From Conoideocrella luteorostrata (lineage: Eukaryota > Ascomycota > Sordariomycetes > Hypocreales > Clavicipitaceae): DNA of 18,250 nucleotides. This document shows, in pieces, positions 9,913 through 18,250 of this stretch (its first letter is position 1; each line of letters starts with the position of its first letter). Made by a program: the position numbers and the translations under genes. The notes below the pieces were generated by a model. The model was not told where the DNA came from. It searched no databases and was given only the letters and a program-made list of their open reading frames with translations. The stretch is taken from NCBI GenBank assembly GCA_032433595.1, contig JASWJB010000541.1, positions 1 to 18,250 of the forward strand, in the 5' to 3' direction.

Positions 9913-12517
9913 GCTGTTTTGTTATCGCATGTAAGAGAGTATCTATTGACTTGGAAACTTCACAGGTCTAGACTCGCGATTGGTAATATAATATTTAATG
10001 GCTAACTCTTTAACGCAAGAAACCAGAAGACTTTACGCTTTTTGGTTAACCATTCACCCTTATTTATACATGTGAGCCTGGCAGACAGAATGATCGACAG
10101 GTCTGGACTATCAGGCGGAATCGGCATCTCGAGACGACAAGTCCGACTCTTAGCTAGATCGGGCCCGTCGGTTTGTTGCATCGCAAGTGGCAGGGCGACC
10201 ATCACGAATTGGCGCTATTAGTAATTCCGTCAGCTTATGCGCCACTGCACAAGCATGAATACTGCGCAGTGCTTACTTGCAACTTTTGTGAGGGCGAATA
10301 GAGTGGTCTCGCAGTCTCATAAGTCGTCTTAGTCAGATCAATATCCCCTTACCTGTACACGGGAGGAGCTCGCTATTGGATGCGGGCCTAATACAGCCCA
10401 TGGTGAGAATATATTTCGGATGTATGGAGGAAGAAATAACATTTAAATCATGTTACATTTTGCGAGGTCCAGATTCGCAGAGCAGTTCCACATTAGAAGT
10501 CAGCAGGGATAGAACGAATCGATGCCCATTGAATGCTGCAATTTCTTGCGAAACTCTCTCATTTTATTTCTCAAATCCAGCGGTGGATTCCTGATTTACC
10601 GAACTGTGCGTCGACTTCGCTACAGGTCTCTTGCAATTGCTTAGTAAACGGTCCCTCGCCTGTTAGATTATTAAGGTCACTGTCAGAAGCAACTCTAGTC
10701 TTAGTAGTAATTGTTATTATCAAGGCTGCTACTAGTCAGGTATAGTCTAAGAAAATATACTAAGGTGTCTAGCAGTAGACTGAGTTTTACGCATAATTGA
10801 AGGGTGTCTGTCGTTAGGGCTGTTACTTACCGAAGCGGCCTGTGGTTACCATAAACGAGTACGTTGGCTCGTACTATATTTATATTAGGTCCACAATGTT
10901 GCACTAAATATTAGTTTGTTTCCCAAGTAAAGTGGAATGCTGCTTTACTGTGTGTCAATGTAGTAAGCATTGTTGTCTGATATTATGTTCTCCAGCAGCA
11001 TCTAAAGAGGTACTATACATCTATCTCGTTCTTTTCACTGGGAAAGCATGTATCACGTTTTGCCCAGTTATATGATTTCTTCTAGCTGAACGGTTTCCTT
11101 GCCGCTATGCTGTTTGAAATCACTGGTAAGTCGCACGCTGACGTATCCTCCGCTGGACCACCAGATTTGTCTCGGCCGTAACATGTTACCTGAACATAGT
11201 CACTGAATAGCCACCGGTCTGACGGGTCGGACGTTTGGGAACCATGCTGGTTATTGGATAATTATCACAATATGAGTAGCTATAATTATCTGATGCGTGC
11301 AGTAGAAAGTTGTCCTTGATTTCTGTCTAATTTGACAAGGAATATGACAGTTTTGTACACCTGGATTTCCTCTCTGTATTCTACCAATCCAGGACTTCTA
11401 TCAGACCTTCTTGAACTCATTGAATTCGATTGTTTCCCTATTGTGGAAGGATCCGGCAGGCTTCTATTATTGTCTGCTGCCGAGCATCGTGGCTTACGAC
11501 TAGATTCCAACCCTTCTATTGTCGAAAAATGAAGCTCTTCTTATCTCTTAAGAATGTCAAAAATCAACACTACCGAAGGTCTGAGAGATTCAATTGAACT
11601 TCACGGGATTTCGCAGGATTCTACGATGTGTCGTGCAACATGGTGTGACACGGTCCTAGTGCGAGTCACGTAGGCGACAAGCTCTCCAACCACGCGGGGC
11701 GTCCAGAAACCAGTGCGCCGATGGTTTCTTGCACCGAGTGTGTGAATGGACAAACTGGGCCGTATTAGTTAAGTCATTCGGCCCTCTCCTCTGGAAAATG
11801 TCTTCCAGTCTCAGCCTGTCTAGACAACTGGAGCGTCTTGGTGGCATCAGGTTAGACAAACGGGCCGCAGTTTACTTGCATACGGAGTAGTACACAAATT
11901 GATCGACTTTGGTTGGTTGCATTTCCCAATATGGAAGTTCGAAGGGTGGTAGTCTACTATTGTGTTCAAGCTAGGGAGAAAGGGGAAGAAGACGACGATG
12001 TACGGAGTACCGCAAATGATAAGAGGCAACTGAACAGACTGCAGAGTCATGCTGCGCAGGCCAACACCCGCTTCTCAGCACGCCCCGACACCCGCGCTTG
12101 AAAGAGGAGCTCGACAGGCTGCATACTGGATGCGCGTTAGCATCGACACCTGCGATGAGTGAGTGGAATGCAGAGGACAACGTCGCAGCACGGAATACGG
12201 AGGGACATGACGCACATGAAAGTGGCCTCTGCATCCATGCTAGTGTTGTGACAGTTGTCATATGACAGACGGCAAACTAGCGGATTCGTTCGAGCCCCTC
12301 AGATTTCAAAGATGGCTGAGTGTGAGGGTATCAATTGTAATAACAGAAGCATCACATATCTGGCTCACTGAAAGCTCAGGCCCTCCTAGTTGCATACGGC
12401 TGCCCGTCAGGTGTTGGAAGTCGCCAGCCAGGTGTCTGACCGCCATAACCAAACACATGGCCACCTCCGATCAATGTCGCTCATAATTCCTTCCTTCGTT
12501 CGTGTGCTTGCCATTAG
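9913..12517. other. 2.6-kb gene-poor region
   Basis: Beyond the GH79 promoter I find no gene I can support. From about 10600 to 11080 the sequence is rich in TA dinucleotides and looks degenerate. Short palindromes occur, for example ACTGCGCAGT at 10261-10270 and the hairpin AGTACG/CGTACT at 10858-10875. The frame 11332-11532 (+) gives a 66-residue peptide with a protein-like Leu-rich middle (LLSDLLELIEFDCFPIVEG), but it has no family match that I recognise and overlaps an equally long frame on the other strand. TACGGAGTA appears twice 120 bp apart (11881 and 12001). No terminal inverted repeats or transposase frames are visible. Confidence 0.45.
9979..10005. promoter_or_regulatory. proximal promoter of the GH79 gene: CCAAT box, TATA-like stretch, GGCTAA
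   Basis: On the minus strand a CCAAT pentamer sits at 9983-9979, about 70 bp upstream of the ATG at 9912, next to an AT-only stretch (9985-9998) that includes TATATT. GGCTAA on the + strand (10000-10005) matches the core of the GGCTAAA site bound by XlnR-type activators. CCAAT and GGCTAA hexamers occur often by chance, so this is a candidate only. Confidence 0.3.
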
Positions 12518-12999
12518 ACGGACATCGACCGTCCATCTGCTTATGACGCCGACAAGCCTGGCATAGACAAACCTCTCGCTCGTTATTTGTGGACATGGGT
12601 CCTAACGGCGGACACGGAAATAGTGCCGGCGCCTGGTGTTATAGAACAGCCTCTGGCTGTCGGGGTTGAACACCAACCGCAAGACCAGTATGCATACAAT
12701 CGGGATCACCGATTCTGGTTCATCATCGTTGCCCTTTCCACTATGCAGGTTCTGTATTCGTTGGAGAATACCGTGGTGGTCACATCGTTGCCCACTATTG
12801 TCAAGCAATTGGGTCTAGGAGGCGACTACATTTGGGTCACGAACATATTCTTCCTGGCAACGTGAGCTTCTAGCATTCGTCTGCACTTCCATCCTTATCA
12901 TCGTCTGTTCTTCCCGGAGCCCTGCTGGCCAAGACCCAGATCTGTCGTGCAGCCGCTTACTGGCCAATTGGCCGGCTTGTTCAGCCGTCGTCATGTCGC
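12518..12999 (+). pseudogene. MFS multidrug transporter, N-terminal fragment (relic)
   Basis: From 12518 an open frame runs through an acidic, Pro-rich cytoplasmic leader into transmembrane helix 1. FWFIIVALSTMQVLYSLENT is followed by VVVTSLPTIVKQL and YIWVTNIFFLAT, the pattern of DHA-type drug/H+ antiporters. A donor GTGAGC at 12862 and acceptor CCCAG at 12939 define a 78-nt intron. Splicing it out continues in frame with SVVQPLTGQLAGLFSRRHV (12940-12997), exactly the expected next loop and helix 2 start. There the homology stops and GMC oxidoreductase sequence begins in another frame. About 100 of the usual 500-600 residues remain, so ten or more transmembrane helices are missing. The frame begins right after TAG (12515-12517), which could be an older intron acceptor, and the true start codon is not obvious. 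The surviving splice signals mean this was once a real gene copy rather than a retro-copy. Confidence 0.75.
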
Positions 13000-13985
13000 G
13001 TTCGCTCCAAGTTTCACAGGCTACACCTGAAAGTATTTGGGAGAAAGTCTGGGTTGATGGTCTGGAGACGGTGGGATTTTCGAACACCGATCCCCTTTCC
13101 GGCCATTTTGGCGGACCAAATATCGCTCAGGAGAGCATCGATCCGAGAACGAAGCAGAGGAGCTACGCTGCCAATACATTCCTGGATCCAGCTCGAAGCA
13201 GACCAAACCTGACAATTCGAACAGAGACAACCGTCACTAAGGTTTTGCTTGAAACGCCTTCTCCAGGCGGAGATGCTGTCGCTAAAAGAGTTCAATTTAC
13301 CTCCAACGGCGGATCTTCCCAAACCATCATGGCTCGTCAAGAGGTCATCATTCCCGCCGGGGGTTATCAACTCGCTCCGAATCCTCGTGGTTAGTAACCC
13401 ACATGTCGGCGAGAACCTCCAAGACCACCTCGTCACGGGGCTAGTGTTTGAAGCGTGCGACTATGTGGAAACAACCGATGCTTTCCCCAAGAACCCGATG
13501 CTGTTGCTGCTACTATGCAGAACTACGGCACCAATGGGACGGGCCCTCTAAGCACCAGCAATATGATAACCATGGCCCAGCTTCCGCTGCCGGAATTCCA
13601 CACTGAAGATGGGCGGAAAGAACTCGACGGGTTGTTTGACCGCCTGGGCCCCAAATCGGATGAAAGTCGCTCTACACAGATCATGCCGGCCCTCGCTACT
13701 GCCAACGAAATCTTCGTGCGCTCTATTCTTGCAAACCCCTCCGAAGCAGTGGGCAACTATGTCTTCGGTCCAGCGGATGGTGCGTATCACTACAACGGCT
13801 CACGCTCTATGATGCCACGTGCCATGGGTGGCGTGGTGGACAACAGACTGCGCGTCTTCGGCTGTGCCAACCTCCGCGCGTGTGATGCGAGTGTCATTCC
13901 CATCGAACCGACAGCAAACCCCCAGGCAGTCGTCTATGAGGTTGCCGAGTTGGGCGCTAGCTTCATCAAGCAAGACATGATGGGA
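12999..13985 (+). pseudogene. GMC oxidoreductase, 5'-truncated and frameshifted (relic)
   Basis: Three frame segments together read as the C-terminal two thirds of a glucose-methanol-choline flavoenzyme. Segment 1 (12999-13363) has WVDGLETVGF, SYAANTFLDPARSRPNLTI and EVIIPAG. Segment 2 (about 13364-13485) has VINSLRI and NPHVGENLQDHLVTG. Segment 3 (about 13490-13985) has TMQNYGTNGTGPLSTSN, GGVVDNRLRVFGCANLRACD and the terminal ASVIPIEPTANPQAVVYEVAE. The whole FAD-binding N-terminus with its GxGxxG loop is absent. A five-G run at 13359-13363 carries one extra base, a one-base loss lies near 13485-13497, and the second GMC signature (SGIG block) between LRI and NPHVGENLQDH is deleted. The usual HYxGTCAM block is changed to HYNGSRSMM. 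Family members oxidise alcohols or act in secondary-metabolite pathways; this copy cannot be active. Confidence 0.85.
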
Positions 13986-14067
13986 GTCAAGGCGATAATC
14001 GGGGTGGTTACTAGGCTCCATGAACAGGTGGGAAGACGGGACAATCTGGAAAAGACTGTCACGGTTA

Positions 14068-14166
14068 ACTCGTATGCCTTCTTTGGAGAATGTGAAGAAA
14101 ATGAGAGAGGTGGCTGCGAAGTACGATCCTGATGGTGTTTTCCAGTATCTGTGTCCTGGTGGTTAG
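14068..14166 (+). pseudogene. FAD-linked (berberine-bridge-type) oxidoreductase, C-terminal scrap
   Basis: In a frame shifted by one from the preceding GMC segment, codons 14068-14163 read LTRMPSLENVKKMREVAAKY then DPDGVFQYLCPGG and end at TAG (14164-14166). The pattern N-x2-K-(M/L)-R-x-V-x3-YDP-x-GVFQ-x-L-x-PGG is the well-known C-terminal end of BBE-domain FAD oxidases, where the chain normally finishes a few residues later. Nothing convincing from the rest of such an enzyme precedes it: 13986-14067 is open but unrecognised. The scrap is short, so the assignment rests on this one motif. Confidence 0.6.
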
Positions 14167-14560
14167 AAGATCTCGGCTGTTCAAGATTAACTGACTTGGA
14201 AGCTGCAACTTCCCGATAAATCCCGAGCACGCCTGTCGCCAGTATGTGAGCAGCTACGGCTATGTAGCACAGTGGATGCTTACAGTGCAGAACATTGATA
14301 TTCTTGTTGTTATGCTTAAACACGTCGTTCTTGATTGGATTTGTTCCCTCTTCATTTCCGTGACAGAAGTGATGCAGGAACAATAGTGAATCTCAGAAAC
14401 CACACTAAGCCCTCTTCCCTCTATGGGACGTTGTCAGGCACACACCTGCATTCTATTAACCTTTACATTGTTCCCCATGTAGCCCACTTTTGGCTATAGG
14501 TCCGCCCATTGTTCACATCTATGTCACGAGATGTCAGGTTTCCCAGCTACGTTTTAAGTA
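14167..14560. other. intergenic, no gene seen
   Basis: This lies between the FAD-oxidase scrap (+) and the 3' end of the lectin-like gene (-). It is ordinary mixed-composition DNA. The minus-strand frame 14383-13934 that crosses it mirrors the GMC relic and has no domain. Confidence 0.5.
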
Positions 14561-16005
14561 CTACGACGTGGCAACAGTGCCCAATTCACTCCATGATCCC
14601 CCGCTGTACGCAACCTCTACCAGCTCTCCTTTACGCTGAAAATAGCATTTGTTCTGGTCTGTCGCCGACAGCAGCTGTAATTTCGACTCATAATCCGGCG
14701 CCATCGTAACACAAGCGAGGTTCGTCGGGACGTCCGCACCATCAAATACAGCATCCGTACTGGGACCGACCCAGCCAGAGGAATTCGTGTTGGTGCCGTA
14801 CATGATTTTGCCATCCGCCGCTTGGTAGAGTAGATACGTATTGAACAGGTCGGACGAGCCGTCCCTAGCCGTAGCAAAAACCGCCAAGGTGCCATTGGGC
14901 GCGATTTCAAACCCTTTTATTTCTGTAAGACCCAGTGTCAGCAAGAAATCACTGTCCCAGCCTCGTTTTGTTGACTGAGTGGCCAAAAAATTCGTCTTAC
15001 TGTCATTCTTGCTAGCAACCCCACCTGACCGATCATACTCATAAAGAAGCCCATCGTCCCGGCGGTATACAAGTTTCAAATCAGACTGAAGGCTGATTTT
15101 TCCCGTCGGAGACCCTCATGGCAGGGGAAGCGCGCCTATCAGTGCGCCGCCAACCACCGAGTCTCTCGACAATGGTTCTGCCGTCGTGTTGTATCCGTAC
15201 GTATCATTATTCGGGCCAAACCAGACGGCATTGATTCCCGAAGAGTAGTATATGATCGCTGGCCAGTATGCAGCCAGCGCTGCACCCTGCTCCAGCCTGA
15301 ATGAATATCTGGGCTCGTTGATGCTATCGGGCAGTCCATCTGGGCCCAACATAGTGAAGTTTGCGCCGTTTAGGAAGCCGCTTGTGTTTTGGTAGTAAAA
15401 CTGGACTTGAGACCCCGGTGGGTCGCTCTGCTTTGAACATCAACATCAGAGCCTACAAGTGAGGACATGGGAAATTGCTTACGGCTTTCGAGGGCGTCTG
15501 GTAGACCACTGACGCCGCCATGGGCGTGCCCAATATTGAGCTTCACGGGAGCATCCCATTTATCGCGTCCCGAGCGCCAGGCGGCGTAGTAAACGAAGTC
15601 GTCCTTGCCTTGCCAGAAGAGCTGGATGGCGGTCTTGCTCCCCATTCGCCATCCCGTAACTGCGAGCGGCGACTTGGTCCTAAGCAGGGTCGAATTGGTG
15701 GTGGTATCATTGTGGTGGTCGTCGTGCTTTCTAGACGCCCTTGACCCGACGACACCTCCGACAACAGCGCCAGCAATGACAACGATGGCCAACACCGCGA
15801 CACCTATCCATATGAGCCGACGTGTTCGGGATGGGGATATTTTTCTCTCGATGTTGTGCTGTGTGTCAGAATAGTAGACGGGAATCTTCTCGTTAGCGCC
15901 CGTCGCGTTGTGGGTTCCCACTGCGGCTCGGGTCGGTAGCGGCTCCAGTGAGGAATCGGGCGGGTCGACGACCTGGAGCCCTGCCTGCTCCTCAAACCGT
16001 GACAT
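14561..16005 (-). pseudogene. membrane-anchored fucose-specific-lectin-like protein with an in-frame stop
   Basis: Exon 1 (ATG at 16005) encodes a ~60-residue cytoplasmic tail, a basic stretch, one transmembrane helix (about 64-88, IWIGVAVLAIVVIAGAVVGG) and a His/Asp/Thr linker. The first lectin blade follows (IQLFWQGKDDFVYYAAW). Downstream blades read VQFYYQNTSGFLN, IIYYSSGINAVWFGPNNDT, LVYRRDDGLLYEYD, LLYQAADGKIMYG and LQLLSATDQN, ending at 14561. This is the six-bladed AAL-type fold behind a type II membrane anchor, presumably binding fucosylated glycans outside the cell. Two problems exist. A TGA at 15118-15116 interrupts GALPLP/GSPTGK, and the frame is otherwise open on both sides. The best donor (GTAAGC, 15482) keeps frame only with an AAG acceptor ending at 15406; a GTCAGT donor at 15513 fits the better acceptor at 15428. 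The TGA could be removed by a 72-nt intron (GTGGTT...TTCAG), but that leaves a short blade. I favour a recent nonsense mutation. Confidence 0.72.
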
Positions 16006-16799
16006 TCGGACCGGTAAAACAGGGCAGATGAAGTTGTGGTAAGGCTTCAAGAACAACACAGTCTCTGCTTGAATGGAATTTGGCGCCGCCGAATGCGTAG
16101 TTGACAGCTTGGGGAGAAGGTATTTGGGATTACAAGGCATATAACTAACCATCGTGACGGCTCGGGGCTGCTGAATATGGAGCGACCGCCGGGTGCAGGC
16201 AGGACTGCTAACCGATTCCAGCAAACGGGCCGTGAAAGTGTTCATCATCCGTACGGGAGCACATGCATTTCTGTCAGTACCGGGACCTCGCTCCTGCTGC
16301 CTAAAATAGAACTATCGCATCATCTGCTTGGTCTCGGACCCCTTGAGCCAAACCCTACTCGGCCCGGGGATTTCCTTCTACGGCGCTAGCGGCTGCAGCC
16401 GCCTTAGCAGCCGTCGCTAAGCGCGTAAGCCTGGACAGTAACTACCGAGTACCGAGTTGCGAATGCGAAGTGGTAAAGCTAAGAATAACCCAGCCTCTTT
16501 GGATGTGTTCTGAAATAGAAGAGGGTTTCGCTACTACTACGCGTGACACCGCAGTCCTGGGTACATAGAGGGGCTTTCCCATGCTACTTCACACCGCGCA
16601 GATCTGGGTCTACGCCGCACTTCTGTAGGTAACGTGGGGAGTTGCACTCCTATAGCCTTGTGCACTCCGTATGTAGTGTGAGCTGCGCTGTCACAGGTAT
16701 GAACCGAGGTGGCAAGACACTGGCATCAAGGAGGTCTTGAGACAACATTCCCTCAAACTCGACAGCTGGAAGGAATGATGTTCAAAGCTTGCTCAAAAG
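16006..16799. other. upstream region of the lectin-like gene
   Basis: The open frame of the lectin exon extends to 16248, but those 81 extra codons lack conserved character, and the next ATG (16005) starts the typical acidic tail, so I treat this as promoter/leader. It includes the perfect 14-bp palindrome GCGGCTGCAGCCGC (16389-16402) and an adjacent hairpin TTAGC/GCTAA (from 16404). ACTCCGTA occurs at 16664-16671. No other gene is seen. Confidence 0.45.
16389..16402. repeat. 14-bp GC-rich perfect palindrome
   Basis: GCGGCTGCAGCCGC equals its own reverse complement. It is centred on a PstI-type CTGCAG and lies about 390 bp upstream of the lectin-like start codon. It could be a dimeric regulator site; there is no further support. 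Confidence 0.55.
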
Positions 16800-17660
16800 A
16801 TGAAGTGTCGGCGAGGTGATGACACGAAACTTTGCACATTCTATCTCGCTTCAGTCAATAGATGACTCTCGGCAATGTTTCTAGTTACAGTCATATCAAC
16901 ATCTGTCACTGAGCGGCTACCTGGTGCCTACCTGGAATTTGAGAAGTACGAGGTCCGCCAGTGCTGTGCTAACCCAGAAAGTAAGAAATATTCATGCGAA
17001 TCTGGTTGGAGATTAGACCATGTAACAGGGATTACTTAGTAGGCTACGCTGTGTTTGGCGTTTGCTGCGCCGCAGTTGGTGCCATTACGACGAGGTTAGC
17101 CTCCAATTTGTTGAATCCAAGCTCGATGATTTTAATCATCTTGTTAGTCTCAACTATCCCAAAGTGGTTCCATAGGGCTAGAAACATCTTTTGGCGCAAT
17201 TACGCGCATCAGATCATTCACCGAGAATACACCAATGGATAAGGACGGGAAAGGGTCTCATCTAGCCCAAAGCTGCCTGAAAACCGGATTGAACCCGACG
17301 ATACTCATGACAAGCGTGAGCTTCACGAAGCAGCGCTCGATGAAGTCCTGGAAAAGGTGGGACCGCTGAATCGCATTACTTCTCGTGGCAGACCGAGCAA
17401 GCAGGTTCAGTATGTGGGCTTCTCCCATGGGCCGAAACAGCTGCTAGCCATTGCTCGGCCAATCCTGCATCAGATGGAGTACAAGAGTCGAATCTTGCTC
17501 ATTGACGAGGCTGTAAGTGGCATGGATCTCGAAACTGCCAATGTCATGCAACGAATAGCAGAGGACGTGCTTGCTGGATGTACGATCACTGCGATTTTGC
17601 ATCGTCCTGATGATCTACGGAACTGCGATGTTGTTTTGAACGTTGGTAGATGGTGGATTA
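16800..17660 (+). pseudogene. ABCC-type ABC transporter, fragments of TMD2 and NBD2 (relic)
   Basis: Three pieces remain in the order expected for the C-terminal half of a multidrug-resistance-type full transporter. At 16800-16970 one frame reads GDDTKLCTFYLASV, a stop (TGA 16863), then MFLVTVISTSVTERLPGAYL, resembling the start of TMD2. At 16994-17110, in another frame, NRDYLVGYAVFGVCCAAVGA matches the next helix pair. From about 17282, after TAA (17237-17239), comes the end of NBD2: IEPDDTHDKRELHEAALDEV, VGFSHGPKQLLAIARPIL, Walker B RILLIDEA, the D-loop position GMD, and the H-loop histidine in TAILHR. The rest of TMD2 and the Walker A loop are missing, and the signature reads FSHGP where ABCC proteins have FSHGQ. 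The NBD piece itself is open to 17737, but its last ~25 codons are not ABC-like. It cannot encode a working pump. Confidence 0.75.
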
Positions 17661-17739
17661 CGTGGGGAGAGGCTGTCCAATTTAGCTTAGTTTCTCTTTC
17701 CCCCCACGAAAAGACACATGGGTCAACCTTCTGGTAGTT

Positions 17740-18250
17740 GTGGGTGAGCCAATGGGGGTTTCACGATCATCAAAGTACTTGTCCTTGAAAACCATATTCA
17801 ACGGTGGTGAAAATATTCCAGGCATTCCCAGTCCATCATCCAGACTAAACACTGTATATGGCGCCGTCGAAGCTCAAGTGTGCGTTCAACTCCAACTTTT
17901 ACTCAGCACCCACGAAAATACCCTAAATGAGGCAAGTAGAGACGGCCGGCCGGGAGAAAGACCGATAGGTAGTGGAATCGTGACCTCATCGCCGACGTCG
18001 CGCGCAAGCCATCTCGGTGTTTTGTCCGCCTCCACCTCGAACTGCCCCATCGTTCCCCACGCCAAGCTTACCCCAGGAACTAGAGAGCTCTGGCAGAGTA
18101 TGTGACAGCGGTTGATTCCTGTTTATCCCTTTGACCGCCGAGGACTGCAGTGGAGCATCACAACAGGGGTATGTGGCCAATCAAGACGACGCCGGATCTA
18201 GTGTACATTATTTTGCTAGCTTATCCCACTATGATATATGTACCAGCAAT
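17740..18250. other. right-end region, no gene seen
   Basis: The frame 17740-18105 (+) is open for 121 codons but low in conserved features, and it follows decayed DNA. A minus-strand frame at 18180-17986 overlaps it. I recognise neither. The window ends in AT-rich sequence without a feature. Confidence 0.4.

Noticed and set aside
15116..15187. 72-nt intron in the lectin-like gene that would remove the in-frame TGA
   Set aside because: Donor GTGGTT is weak, no branch site lies at the right distance, and removal leaves about 36 residues between repeats where about 50-60 are expected. Kept as an alternative only.
16006..16248. N-terminal extension of the lectin-like frame by 81 codons
   Set aside because: The added residues lack conserved character and the downstream ATG at 16005 begins the usual acidic cytoplasmic tail.
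16994..17242. Independent small membrane protein gene
   Set aside because: The helices align best with the second transmembrane domain of the ABCC relic and the adjacent pieces are collinear with it.
17740..18105. 121-codon + strand open frame at the right end
   Set aside because: No recognisable family, Ser/Pro/Thr-rich composition and location directly after decayed DNA; not enough to call a gene.
1..18250. CRISPR array, phage defence system, rRNA or complete transposon
   Set aside because: No regularly spaced repeats, no terminal inverted or long terminal repeats, no transposase or reverse transcriptase motifs, and the genes are eukaryotic with introns.

Overview
The window looks like nuclear DNA of a filamentous ascomycete (Pezizomycotina). 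The evidence is short 46-78 nt introns with GTRAGT-type donors and CTGAC/CTGAT branch sites, a Zn2Cys6 regulator, small secreted proteins, a family 79 glycoside hydrolase and a fucose-lectin-like membrane protein. The genus cannot be fixed from the sequence. There are no rRNA, tRNA, CRISPR or intact transposon genes that I can support.

Left half (1-9912), intact genes. A single-exon Zn2Cys6 transcription factor (974-3274, +) is followed by a three-exon secreted protein gene (5548-4498, -), whose conserved C-terminal domain follows a seven-unit pentapeptide EPxKG repeat. Next comes a six-exon secreted GH79 glycosidase gene (9912-8025, -) that I could rebuild in frame to 522 codons, with both catalytic glutamates present. 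The regulator and the two secreted proteins could belong to a plant- or glycan-directed secretome, but co-regulation is only inferred.

Middle (9913-12517). About 2.6 kb without a convincing gene, somewhat AT-rich, with short palindromes and two copies of TACGGAGTA exactly 120 bp apart.

Right half (12518-17740), a gene graveyard. An MFS drug-transporter N-terminus (with its first intron still recognisable) runs directly into the C-terminal two thirds of a GMC-type FAD alcohol oxidase/dehydrogenase, which runs into the last ~30 residues of a berberine-bridge-type FAD oxidase. All three are on the + strand and none is complete. A membrane-anchored fucose-lectin-like gene (16005-14561, -) keeps almost its whole coding potential but has an in-frame TGA at 15118-15116 and an ambiguous first intron. 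Downstream, 16800-17660 holds scraps of an ABCC-type ABC transporter (start of TMD2 and end of NBD2, Walker A lost). MFS, GMC, FAD oxidase and ABC exporter together are the typical contents of a secondary-metabolite cluster, so the simplest reading is a decayed cluster collapsed by internal deletions. That is inference.

All gene structures were derived by eye from reading frame, splice signals and remembered family patterns. No search or alignment was run.
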